From positions 49,081,421 to 49,145,420 of the forward strand of contig JAHLJT010003656.1 of assembly GCA_031308135.1 (NCBI GenBank): a stretch of 64,000 bases of DNA, in the 5' to 3' direction. The position numbers and the translations under genes are program-made. Shown one piece after another: positions 44,342-55,137 of the stretch. The notes beneath the pieces were generated by a model. It saw nothing but the letters and a program-made list of their open reading frames with translations, had not been told where the DNA came from and did not search any database. Source of the DNA: Acheta domesticus. Lineage: Eukaryota > Arthropoda > Insecta > Orthoptera > Gryllidae. Every line of letters begins with the position of its first letter. Position 1 is the first letter of the stretch.

Positions 44342-44745
44342 GTTGAAAGTGTGAAGTATTTAGGAATACATCTAGACAAAAGGCTTACTTGGAAATCTCA
44401 CATACTAGCCTAGTAGAGGCAGTTTCAAGTGAAAATACTATAATGACTATTAGAACACCATTCGAAGCTATCCTTAGACAATAAGTTGATCTATAAAACA
44501 ATAATAATCCCTCGTTGGACCTACGGCTTCCAGATTTGGAACACTATAACCAGGTCAAATCTCTCCACTTTTCAGAGAATTCAATAAAAAACTCTTAGAA
44601 TGATTGTTGTAGCACCATGCTATATCAGATACAACACTAAACAGGTCATAAAAGGAGCGACAATCTTTGAAAGAATCAAAACAAGCAGCTCAGCTCAAGC
44701 TCGGAGAACCGTTGTTGAATCTTTAAAAAACTGTTCTCTTAGATT
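44342..44745 (+). pseudogene. Jockey-clade reverse-transcriptase fossil (C-terminal part)
   Basis: Frame 44342 reads VESVKYLGIHLDKRLTWKSHI, the conserved YLG-x-x-LD-x-x-L-x-W-x-x-H block after the catalytic box of Jockey-type reverse transcriptases. After a gap with stops (44405-44452), a shifted frame reads KLSLDNKLIYKTIIIPRW, TYGFQIWNT, LSTFQRIQ, stop, KTLRMIVVAPCYIRYNT and on to about 44690. These are the usual successive motifs (LLYK-x-x-I-P-x-W-x-YG-x-Q-x-W, then Q-x-x-x-LR-x-I-x-x-A-x-W/C-Y). At least one frameshift and several stops make it dead. It is less decayed than the piece at 411-600 and could belong to the same or a related LINE family. Confidence 0.8.
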
Positions 44746-44749
44746 GTAA

Positions 44750-45715
44750 TGACTGTATTTATGCCCCTCTTCCAGACCCTTCAAATGCATTTAAACACTT
44801 TCTTTCCATGTAAGAAATGCAATCAAACATACGAAAATTTTGGAAAAAATTTAAATAAGCCAATAAAGAATGTACGATTTATACATCTTCAATAGTATAG
44901 GCACCAGCGAATGTGAAACGTTTAATACAATGAAACATCTGCTTTAAATGTTACGTGCTGCAATATATTTGTAAGCATTGTGGAACAATATTTTTCCATC
45001 TACAATGTTGGACTGTGACTTGCGACTAAACAGTCCAATGCAATCACGGAAAGGGCCATAGCACTTCGTCCTAGCTTCTATTACTTCTCTCGCAGACCAG
45101 GCATAGCGGAGAACGTATGTACACAGTATGATTCGACCATTCATATATTTGCATGAACTCTCCCCTTATGAACCACACGACCAAGTTGGACAATTTCTGG
45201 TTCCCAAATTACACGCCAGAGGGGCTAAGCCGAGCGCAAATATGGACCTCCGAATCTCGGGAGGGTCGGAACAAACCCCAAGCGCCCATCGACTATTCCA
45301 GGCTCGCAGCGGCGTGGGCCAAGCACAGGGCGAGGGCGACGGCAAGAGCAAGAGCAAGGGAAACGGCGAGAGGAGATGGAGGAGACGAAGGGCGAAGGCA
45401 AGGGCATGGGAGATACGAAGGGAAAGGGACGACACAGGTATCAGCGCAAGAGAAAGGATAGGAAACATCACAATACGAGACGAAGGAAAAGTCATGGGGA
45501 GGCAATGGTAGACGACAGAGCACACTACACAATAGACGAAACGACAGAAAAGTTAGATATGAGATGGCATGTGACAGACATGTAAGGGAAGATAGAGCAT
45601 CGTTCAAAGCGGCTGAGAAGACGATTGAGATGAACACACAATAGGGAGCAGGGGGGGGGGCGATATGTCAAGATGCCAAGTGTAGGGTTTGAGAGTATGA
45701 GGGAAAACGTGTGAG
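44750..45715. other. no gene recognised
   Basis: AT-rich, then from 45230 GA/GC-rich sequence leading into the minisatellite. Frames here, such as 127 codons at 45128, are low-complexity Arg/Gly/Lys. Confidence 0.45.
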
Positions 45716-45719
45716 TGTG

Positions 45720-46285
45720 AGGTGAGTGCCACGGCGAGTGCGAGGGAGAGTGCAAGTACGAAGTCGAGTGCGAGGGAGAGTGCGAGAGCAAGTGCCAGAG
45801 CGAGTGCGAGGGTGAAGGCGAGTGCGAGGGCCAGAAAGCGTGCGAGTGCGAGGGAGAGTGCGAGTGCGAAGGCGAAAGAGAGTGCGAGGGATTGGGTGAG
45901 TGTGAGGGCGTGAGCGAGGGCGTGTGCGAGGGCGTGAGCGAGGGCGTGTGCGAGGGCGTGTGCGAGGGTGTGAGCGAGGGCGAGAGCGAGGGCGTGGGAG
46001 AAGGTGTGTGCGAGGGCGTGTGCGAGGGCGTGTGCGAGGGCGTGTGCGAGGGCGTGTGCGAGGGCGTGTGCGAGGGCGTGTGCGAGGGCGTGTGCGAGGG
46101 CGTGTGCGAGGGCGTGTGCGAGGGTGTGAGCGAGGGCGAGAGCGAGGGCGTGGGAGAAGGTGTGTGCGAGGGCGTGGGAGAGAGCGTGTGCGAGGGCGTG
46201 TGCGAGGGCGTGTGCGAGGGCGTGTGCGAGGGCGTGTGCGAGGGCGTGTGCGAGGGCGAGTGCGAAGGCGTGGGCGCGGGCGAGT
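45720..46285. repeat. 12-bp minisatellite GAGGGCGTGTGC with degenerate left flank
   Basis: From 45898 a 12-bp unit GAGGGCGTGTGC (6-bp half-units GAGGGC and GTGTGC) repeats about 31 times. A longer segment with GTGAGCGAGGGCGAGAGC and GTGGGAGAAGGT occurs twice (45966-46005 and 46122-46165), indicating duplication of about 155 bp. The part 45720-45897 is a degenerate 6-bp GAGTGC/GAGGGC array. Frames of 197-292 codons are artefacts. Confidence 0.95.
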
Positions 46286-46289
46286 GCGA

Positions 46290-46895
46290 GACCGCCCGGA
46301 GTGCCAGCTGGCGCGGGGCGAGGCGTGCGCCGGAGCCAGCGCAGCGTCTCAGGACGCCGCCCCCGTCCGCCCGCGCCGCCGCCCGCGCCGCCGCCCGCGC
46401 CACCTCGCGCCGCCTAATAGCGAGGCCTCCATTATTCAGCGTGCGCGGCCGCGGCCGAGGGGCGGGGCGGGCCGCTCGTGGTTAATCGAGGGCACACAGC
46501 GGCGGCCCCCGCTCCCGACGCCGCCGCCGCGGCCGCATACATGATTCATAAGACCGCCAAATGAGCCGCGGCGCCACTTTGATGATGATAAATTCACGCT
46601 GTATTGGTCCCCGCGTGATCGGAATGGCGACCGCGGCGCCGCGTTCGCCCCTGATGTCGGGGAGGGTTGGGGGACGCAGAAGGGGACGGACGTGGCTGAG
46701 ACGAGAGGGGAGACGGGGGGTCGCAGTCGTCGGTCTGGCGACGGGAAGTCCTTGGCCGGGGGAGCGTTGGTGAGAGCCCCGCCCACGGAGAGGGCAGCGG
46801 CTCGAGATGACCGGCCCAATGGAAAGCGCCCTCCCAGCCACTCGACCACGACGACGCCGTCGCGCGCGGCCCTCGCGGGAGGATAGAGCCAGGCG
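46290..46895. other. CpG-rich block
   Basis: CpG-dense, with GCC trinucleotide runs at 46375-46405 and 46515-46535. No domain in any frame. Confidence 0.4.
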
Positions 46896-47335
46896 GCGGG
46901 GATGGAGGCGGCGGCGACGGCGACGGCGGCGATATTGGCGGCGGCGGCGCGGGTTGTGGGAGCGGTGGGGGTGGTGGGGGCGATGAAAACGGTGGGGGTG
47001 CCGACGGTGGGCGGAGGGGGTGGTGCCTGGGAGCTGGTGGGGACAGTGGGGGTGGTGGGGTCGGTGGGGGTCGGTGGGGGTGGCGGAAGCGGTGAGGGCG
47101 TTGTGGGCAGTGGGGTTAGCGGGTGGTGGGGTTGGCGGGCGGTGGAGGCGGGGGGCGGTGATGGGGGTGGTGGGGGCGGTGTGGGCGGTGTGGGCGGTGT
47201 GGGCGGTGTGGTGGTGGCGGCGGCGGCGCGGGTGGTGGGGCGGCGGTGGTGGTCGCGGTGGTGGCTGCGGAGGCGGTGGTGGTCGCGGTGGAGGCGTCGG
47301 TGGCGGGGTTGGGGCGGAGGCGGAGAGAGCACAAG
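46896..47335. repeat. GGTGGNGG / GTGGGCGGT low-complexity array
   Basis: Degenerate 3- to 9-bp G-rich repeats, cleanest as GTGGGCGGT at 47170-47210 and GGTGGTGGTCGCGGTGG at 47240-47290. All frames yield Gly/Val/Trp or Pro/Thr/His low complexity. Confidence 0.85.
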
Positions 47336-47399
47336 AAGCAGGGGGAAAGGTGCGCCTTCTTGTTACTCAAAAATGAAAGATAATATTCGAAGCCTCAAT

Positions 47400-50300
47400 G
47401 TTATCGATTAATACGAATCATTAAATAAGACGACAGCATATGGCTGATGGCAGTTACATGACGTAATCTACTGGATCTGAAATGCTGCAAATTTGTTAAT
47501 TCTCGGTTTTCGAACCTTAGACATCAGGGGACCTTCCCAGCTTTACAATTGCAAAAGTTGGAAATAGTGTATACATTTTTTTAAATTTTCACATCTGAAT
47601 GGCCTTTAGAAATAACTTACGCAATCTGACCAGCGCTGTCAACTTTCATTCTCGAGATATGTAGTTGTTTTTAAGAAATTGTTATCTCATAATCAAGCAC
47701 GCCTTTTTGCACTCAATCATCATTTGTTCTCCGCACACAAGTGTACCAAAAAGTTGGAATGTTTCACTTCATTTGTCTCTAAATATGATAGCTGTGGCCA
47801 TCTACATTTATTGCGAAGCATATGTCTAAGTGGTACTTCGGAGTGAAATGTTTGTCATTACTTAAAAAAATGACGTTTATGAATGGTAACGTGGTCTTCT
47901 TGTAGTAACGATTTCCTTTTCCAGTAGATTGTGAAAATTGTTGAATTTTAACTGTGGTTATTTATGAAGGATTTTAAACTAAATCTTTTTTATTCAGAAC
48001 ACAGCCAGCAAAACTTCTGTTTTATAAAGAACAAACCAAAACTAGATGTATAAAGATGAGTATGATTATTATTTATCTTCTCTATTCTACACTACAACTT
48101 TCGTAGCTGTATATTTATCGACTTGCAAATAAACTGATGATAAACTTATTTTCTTACCAGCATCGTTATGTGGAAACGGTGGTTCTTAGAGCAATAGTGT
48201 TACTGGAAATTTCTAATAATTTGAGCAATCAATATTTGAATATTCTGGAATTTTTTCAAGTCTTTAGTTTGCGGACCGATCAGCAGATTTATTTAGCGAT
48301 AAAATTGAAAAAAAAACCTTTTCAATAAAAGTAATCGTTTCCCTAAAATGTATTGCGATTTGATGAATGCAGACCAAGTCCTGAAATGTTTCTCATGCTA
48401 CGACGCCCTTTTTTATTCGAAATAAACCCTGAAAAAACACAGAGTACACTTTCGGCGCTATGAAGTTTAAGAATGTTTTATCGAGTTTTAAAAATATAAT
48501 CTTAAAAAAACTAAGACACGAAATTGCGATTTCACAAAATTGTCGTAATCACTTTAAATGTTACTTTCTTGTCTTATTTTATTTTTATTTTCCAAATTTC
48601 TTTCTTAATACTACAACGCAAAAATAAGAAAATACATACGTACTTTTTTCAAGTATTTTATATTCGTATAAGTCTAGAAAATTTCGAAGAGAATTCTGAG
48701 AAATTAAATAGAACATAAATTTCTACTTGCTCTTTTGCAGCGTCTGCTGGAGCGTCACTCTCAAGGCCGTGACTATTACCAGTAGAGGATTGCCATCGTT
48801 ATACTTTCACAGAGCAATAAATATAAATATTAATTCATGTCTTAAAATCTGCCGGATGTATGTTTATAACTATCATTGGCCATTATAATAATTTAAAAAG
48901 TAACAAACTGATTCAGTTTAGTGTTAAACGGCCGAAATAATGGAAGGGACAGGCGGGCGACGTGCTCCAATCAACAAACTAGTTTCTTAAATATTATTTC
49001 TTTGTGTTTTGGCAAATACAAACAAAATTACTGTAGAAATACGTGAGTAATTCTTAGATTAATTCAAATGTAAACGTAATGTGAAAATTGGATTTTAAAA
49101 ATAATGTATTTTAAGCATTTAAATAATATGTTTACAAAAATTAAATTTACTTCACATGAAAGAATATTTTCGTAGGTTTAATTTTAGGTGTAATTGCATT
49201 TCTGAAAGAAGAGATAGATGCGTGAAAAATGTTTAAAGATCACACCGCGCAAGATTCTCCCCAAAAAATAAGCGGTAATACTTTTGGAGTGGGATTATAG
49301 CAAAAAGAAAAAAACGTCACCTACTTTACACCGTAGACCTCATAAGAAAAGTTTTAAGTAGCTAAAAATTCTGTACTGTTTTGGAGTGTGTGATTTCATT
49401 TAGAATTACTCGTTTGGGAAATTTTTGTTTTATAATGGATATTTGTGTATGGAACTAAAATAATTGGGAAATGTTTTTCTGACGAGTGTGAGTTTTCGTG
49501 AATTAACCCATAAGAGCCCGTAATAGTTAAGAAGTAATTTATGTATTATAGTGAAATTCAATTTCAAGGTTTTAACGCAACTACGTCTTTTAGTATCCAC
49601 ATATACCAAAAAATTGCTTTTTAAAAAAATAATCTGTTTCTTTATCTGTGTGACGTCTGTCAGCGAATAACACTATCACCTAAGCTGTTGTAGTATTTTT
49701 TCGAAAATGAATTTGTGAACGTCGCAATTAGTGAATTGTGTGAAATAAAGATTAGCTTCATTATATTTGGATATATAATGGTACTATATCCAAATCATAA
49801 AGCTATCCAAATAGTAATCAATAAATTCGTACTCTAAAGAGGTTTAAAAAATTAATGAAGCAAACCTCACCAAAAAGAATTTAAAAGTAAGTTCAAATGT
49901 AATTAAAATATCATTTTGAAATTTATCAGAGAACGTTATGGTAAAATATATGTAGGTGAAGATATGTAGCTAGAACAGTGATTATCTCTTTTAATCAACT
50001 GAAAACTGTACCGCCCAAAAATATACCGCCCAAATTGCTTCGACTTTCATTAACACAGCTTAGCAGCAGACGTACAGGCAAAACCGCAGAAGCTGATAAA
50101 GGACACAGAAGTACGAGCCGACAATTTGCATGAGTACAGCACTCTAAGCACGTTACATACACAAACACACGCACATTTACACGAACACACACACGTGCAC
50201 ACGTCCACGCACAGAAATGCATATCGTTTTGATCTCGCCACGCACAATACATCAGCCAACCCGCGCGAAATCCCTTCCGTGAAATCCCCTCGTAACACGG

Positions 50301-50760
50301 CGTCGACAGCCTTTCCGTGCGTGCGTGAATGCGTGCATGCGCACGCCCACAGGACAGGCGCAGGGTCGCCACGCGGGGGGCCGAGCTGGAAGGACTTAAA
50401 AACGGACGTCATTTGTTAAGTGGCCCCGGTTGCCCTCTTGCTTCGCCAGGCCCCGGGTGGCGGCAAACGGCGCTTTGGGATTACCGCAACGACGTTTGCG
50501 AGCCGGCGCGGCCCCTCCCCGCCCCACCTCCTTCGTCCCCGCGCGAGCAAACGGCGCTCACTGCTCCGAAAAAAAAGTGAAATCTACGCATGGAAAACGT
50601 CTTTATACGAATTTGGTTGTTTAATCCGGCAAATGATGGGTGCAAAAATGTAACACGAACGGATAGGCTGTGTCTGTGAGACCAAGAAGGAAACATTATG
50701 TATTTAATCACGTATACAACCTATACGGCACTAACTACCACACCGAACATTCTTTTTTTT
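47400..50760. other. no gene recognised; AT-rich unique sequence
   Basis: About 3 kb of AT-rich DNA and a GC-richer end (50140-50540) containing ACAC/GCAC-rich words at 50150-50210. Frames up to 125 codons near 50000-50400 overlap on both strands and show no domain. Confidence 0.5.
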
Positions 50761-50767
50761 TTCCTTA

Positions 50768-51470
50768 ATAGTTCAGTCAAATGGTTCTCAAAAAGGCCCG
50801 ATTGAAATTTCGGAAGTTTTTTTTCTCAAAGATTCTATGTTTCTGAGGATGATGAATTCGAATTTCATGTTTGTCACGTCAAAAAAGATCGACTTCAGAG
50901 AGAAAATAGCAAAAAAAACCTACAAATTTCGCCCTTTTTTATTTTTCGCCTATGTATTCAAAACTATACGTTCTATCGAAACTATTGTTATTCACTAAAT
51001 TAAAGTATATAAAATTTCCTACAAAATGCATACATCAACATTAAATTTATGACAAATCATTTAGATGCTACAGTGCGCTGAAAAATGGTTACTATTTGGG
51101 TCTTTGGCCAAAGCGGGATAATAACCCAATTGATTCCGTGAATATTGGAGTGTTAATCATTTAACAATGCCAATCATTTGTTTACAATAGTTGTTTTCAA
51201 GCACGATGAAGTGGAACTAGAGTGCCTCCGCGAGGTACGTTGTGGCTACAAAGAGCTATTCACCCGCTTTGCTCAGAGGCTGAAAAAGTAACCGTTGTTC
51301 AGCGCGTTTAAGCCTCTAAACAGTTTTTCAAAAATTTAAAGTTAATACATGCATTTTGTGGGAGATTTTATATATTTTAATTTTGTAAATGCAACTCTCG
51401 AAAACGTATAGAACAGCTGAAAAAAATCTTCCAGAAAAAAAATTCCCGGTCAAATATCATTTGACTATAA
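50768..51470. mobile_element. large inverted-repeat element, about 700 bp
   Basis: Arms 50960-51093 and 51288-51418 are inverse complements at roughly 75 percent by eye, sharing TATATAAAAT.TCC.ACAAAA, TGCAT...T.AAC.TTAAAT and GCGCTGAA.AA.GGTTACT. A weaker match extends outward to AGTCAAATG on both sides (50772 and 51460). No coding capacity and no clear target duplication. Probably an old MITE or fold-back insertion. Confidence 0.55.
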
Positions 51471-51474
51471 AGGA

Positions 51475-51925
51475 AAGACTAAAGGAAGAAAGACGAACAG
51501 GTTTCTGGTATTGTATGTATGTTAGTGGCTGAAGTTTCTGTTACGTTGTGGGTCTCGCAGATCCAAATAATTCGTTTCTCTCAAAAATATTGTCACTAAT
51601 CGACAGTTTCTGTCGACCTGTTCATCTTGCATGGTTTGTTTCCATATTTGCCTGTTTACGCATTTCCTTGCTTGCTGTCTGCTTCTGTGACTGTTTGGTT
51701 GCTTGTCTACTTATTTTTCCGCTCACTTACTCGTATGTTTACCTGACATCCTTGCGAAGTTTCCTTGTGTGACGTCCGTGTGTGAACCAACACACATTCC
51801 GGAAGTAATCTGCCCACATTTTATTCATTTCGAATCCTTTCATTGCAGGGATTAATTTGTGCAACACTTGCTTCGAAATTGCGGCCCACCGAACGCCTTT
51901 CGAGCTTCTGGCTGCGTCTCCCCTC
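51475..51925. other. no gene recognised
   Basis: T-rich unique sequence. A 74-codon Leu/Phe/Cys-rich frame at 51548 reflects T richness. Confidence 0.45.
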
Positions 51926-51927
51926 CC

Positions 51928-52128
51928 TCCTCCTACATTTCCCCCTCCTCCTACATTTCCCCCTCCTCCTACATTTCCCCCTCCTCCTACATTCCCCCTC
52001 CTCCTACATTCCCCCTCCTCCTACATTCCCCCTCCTCCTACATTCCCCCTCCTCCTACATTCCCCCTCCTCCTACATTCCCCCTCCTCCTACATTCCCCC
52101 TCCTCCTACATTCCCCCTCCTCCTACTT
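51928..52128. repeat. 17-bp tandem repeat TACATTCCCCCTCCTCC
   Basis: About 12 units: the first three are 18 bp (TACATTTCCCCCTCCTCC), the rest 17 bp. Because 17 is coprime to three, all plus-strand frames read the same 17-residue super-repeat, producing three overlapping Pro/Ser/Leu frames that are artefacts. Confidence 0.95.
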
Positions 52129-52445
52129 TTCCCACCCCTCCTTCCCATCTCCTCCCTTTCTCCTCCATTTCCCCTCCTCCTCCCCACCCCTCCCTTCCTC
52201 CTCCTCCACTTCCCCTCCATTCTTCATGATCCCCTCCCTTCCTCTACCCCATCCCCTCCCTCCTGCACTTCCCCTCCCTCCTCCCCCGCATCCCCTCCTT
52301 TCCTCCGCCCCATCTACTCCCTTCCTCCTCCCCTTTCCCTCCCTTCCTCCTCCCCTTTCCCTCCCTTCCTCCTCCCTATCCCCTTGCACTCCCCATCCAC
52401 TCCATCTCTCCTACTCCCCATACCATTCCCCTCCCCTGCCCCTCC
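52129..52445. repeat. polypyrimidine low-complexity tract
   Basis: About 315 bp consisting almost only of C and T (CCCTTCCTCCTCCCC-type), continuing from the 17-bp array. Long pyrimidine mirror sequences of this kind can form triplex (H-DNA). Confidence 0.85.
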
Positions 52446-52750
52446 CGAAGCTTCGCGGGCGCGCACGTGGCGAGACGGGTTTACGAGCGCGGCGGGCGAG
52501 GGAAGTTGTTAGCGAGAGCGAGGGAGGGGCGGGGGAGTCGCTTCCAGAACACGCTGCGTTCCGCCAGCGCTTAAACAGCAGGAACACGCGTGATTGCTGC
52601 AAACCCGCAATTGGTTTTACACGTCTTGCCTGTTGCCTTTCACAATCAGTTCAAGGATTATTAATTTTCATAATATTCGACTAGTTGATCGTGTAGATCA
52701 CGATGCATTGTGCACTAATTTGCTTATTTGTATGTCTCGTGAGCTGTAGC
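52446..52750. other. no gene recognised
   Basis: A short CpG-rich stretch (52446-52600) and unique sequence. Confidence 0.45.
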
Positions 52751-52752
52751 CG

Positions 52753-52785
52753 ATTTTCTGGCTCCCGACTCGGGAGCCAGAAAAT
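52753..52785. repeat. perfect 33-bp palindrome
   Basis: ATTTTCTGGCTCCCGA, a single central C, then TCGGGAGCCAGAAAAT: 16-bp perfect arms with a one-base centre. It could be a duplex palindrome or a tight hairpin in single-stranded DNA or RNA. No flanking transposon ends were recognised. Confidence 0.9.
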
Positions 52786-52799
52786 TTGCGTTTGCGTCC

Positions 52800-54040
52800 G
52801 CCCGCCTGTTTCCACAAGTTCATCGGCAGCAGTAACTTCAGATTGTGGCTAAGATGCGTCTTTTTTGTAGGATCTGATTTCCTCCCGGATATAAATTAAC
52901 TTATTGTTACACTGCAGTAAAAGATATAAACTGAAGAAAGAAAACCTCCAATTTTGTGTCTAAGTTGCTTGGCAGTTAATTTCCCATGCTTCACCCATCA
53001 AGCTCAGACCAGTAGGCAACACGTTTTATTGTGTACCGCATTGAACATGCTGATGTCAGCACGGCCACAGTGAAAACACAAGAACGAGAACTTCAATTAA
53101 TTCTTTTGATACCCAATGTATACATCTAGGTGAACGAAAGAATTTAGAGAGCATAATTGGCGGGAGCTGGGTGGCACGTTTACAAGATACAAATATAAAG
53201 TACACTACCGCCTATCACCTCACAAATGCAGCATTGAAATACTAAACAAAATTCTGAAAGTTTAAATTATGGTTATTCTGTCTAATAACGTTAAAGAAAC
53301 ACCTACAACAACATTATCACAAATGTTATTATCTAGAGTGCAAAAGTATTGTCCAGTTAAAAATCCGCTTTTGCTTGACGTAATAAAACTTTATGTAGTA
53401 CACTTTGTTGTAAAAAAACAAATATTAATTATGTCCCTAACAATAACTCAGTATTGTTTGAAATATACATTTTTTACACTACAATAAATGCAAGTTTAAT
53501 GTCCTCTTATAAATAACAAGATTGTCTTTGTTCAGTTCAACGAAATGTATTGTTGCTTATCTTGCAAAATGGTGAATTATGAATAAATATACTCTTAGCT
53601 TCGTGTTGTTTTACATTTTCTTCTTCATTGATTTAAAATCTAATATTTCTCTGAAGAATAACAGAAGTCTGTAAAAATAATGGAAACTAATACTGTACTT
53701 TATTCTCTTCCCACTAAAGAACATCAAACTGAATTGCGTCTAAATTTTACCGGTATATTTTCTTGTCCCTGATTCATTAATATTAAAAAAAGAATCTACC
53801 AACAAATTTGTAAAATACTCATAATGTAAGTTTGAAGTAAAGCGAACGAATAAGACTGCAAATATGAGAATGTACGAAGCGGAAACAATTCAGAATGGCA
53901 TGATATATCACTGTTAGAATGATATAGCATTATTTGTATCCTTCTCATCCTCTGTAACCAATTGAGTACTCTGTCTGTTCGCACATTACCACAGACCATA
54001 AACGTAAATCGTTCGCTTCACGTCATATCCGGAAGAGAAA
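52800..54040. other. no gene recognised
   Basis: AT-rich unique sequence. Confidence 0.5.
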
Positions 54041-54044
54041 CAAC

Positions 54045-54355
54045 GCGTGCTTGAAGAAACGATTCACGACGCAGCGCCCGCGATTCACAGAGCGGGGGTG
54101 GGGGGCCCGCATTCGGAGGGCAGCTCTCCCCTCTTTCACCCCCCCCGCCGCTCCTTACAAGAGAGCAAAGCCGCCTGCGATTACTTCCGCCCATTGGCTC
54201 CCGCCCGCTCGCAACATCGCCTCTCTCCCCCTGCTCTTCACCCTACCCCTACCCCGCCGCCAAAGCCCTTCCGCGTGTTGCAGCGCGCCAACTCGACTGC
54301 GTACAAGGCGGCGGGAATGTTCCCACTCCACAGCGCGTCTATAGGGGCGGAATGA
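54045..54355. other. CpG-rich island
   Basis: GC-rich block in AT-rich surroundings with CCGCC and GCGGG words. Two overlapping plus-strand frames of about 100 codons and one minus-strand frame lack known domains. Confidence 0.4.
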
Positions 54356-54617
54356 TGCCATCTCGACGAAGCGGAAAATATAAAATGTAAGATTTAGTAT
54401 TTCACTGTATTTTACGATCCTTTTTTTATTATTAACAAAATTTGGTTGATCGCTAATTATTATAACCATTTTATAATCTGTAAATCAAAACGTAATAACT
54501 GTACAACTATTTTATGATTCGCAGTAGTGCTCAACGTAACATCACCTAAAGAAAATGGGCGTTCTGCATTTTCTGTGTTTTACAGACATTTCACATTTTA
54601 AGCAAAATTTAGTACAA

Positions 54618-54652
54618 ATCGGTAATCATACATTTTATGTATGATTACCGAT
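54618..54652. repeat. hairpin with 16-bp perfect stem
   Basis: ATCGGTAATCATACAT, loop TTT, ATGTATGATTACCGAT. No T-run or gene adjoins, so I do not call it a terminator. Confidence 0.85.
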
Positions 54653-54654
54653 AT

Positions 54655-55135
54655 TCATGATTACTTCCATTTACATTACCTTCAAAACTCACTCGATATT
54701 TGCAAATCAGATGGTGTATTTTCAGGATTGTATTGCAGATTTCAACTGTGAGCGAGGTGATGCGTGTTTTAGCACCACTGTATCTTAAAGGAATTCTTTA
54801 TATTGTTAGAAATTTCTGAACGTACGCTAAAGATATTTCGTATCACAGATTTAATGTTTCATTAAAAAACGGAGAAAACATAAATATCAGATCAGAAAAG
54901 GTATGTTACAGTGATATAATCACTTCAAAAGATATAAGAATCGTATTCTCGTATATCCTCGTGGTGATATTATACATTTGTTTTCGACTTCTCATACATT
55001 ATTTCTCCTGGCAACATCTCTTTTTTAATGCACCTACAAAATGCACAACGATGTCAGTATAAAGGTTGTGAGCAGCTTCCGATGTAAACACTCTCCGTTT
55101 CTCTACATCGAACTCGTTCAGTAAACTATAGCGAT
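54655..55135. other. no gene recognised
   Basis: AT-rich unique sequence upstream of the mariner-like element. Confidence 0.5.
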
Positions 55136-55137
55136 AC

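Noticed and set aside
45525..47332. Ser/Pro/Thr-His and Glu/Gly/Val repeat frames up to 298 codons
   Set aside because: Explained by the GAGGGCGTGTGC minisatellite and the GGTGG low-complexity block.
54610..54660. Rho-independent-type terminator
   Set aside because: The hairpin is AT-rich without a T-run, and no gene ends there; the concept does not apply in this eukaryotic context.
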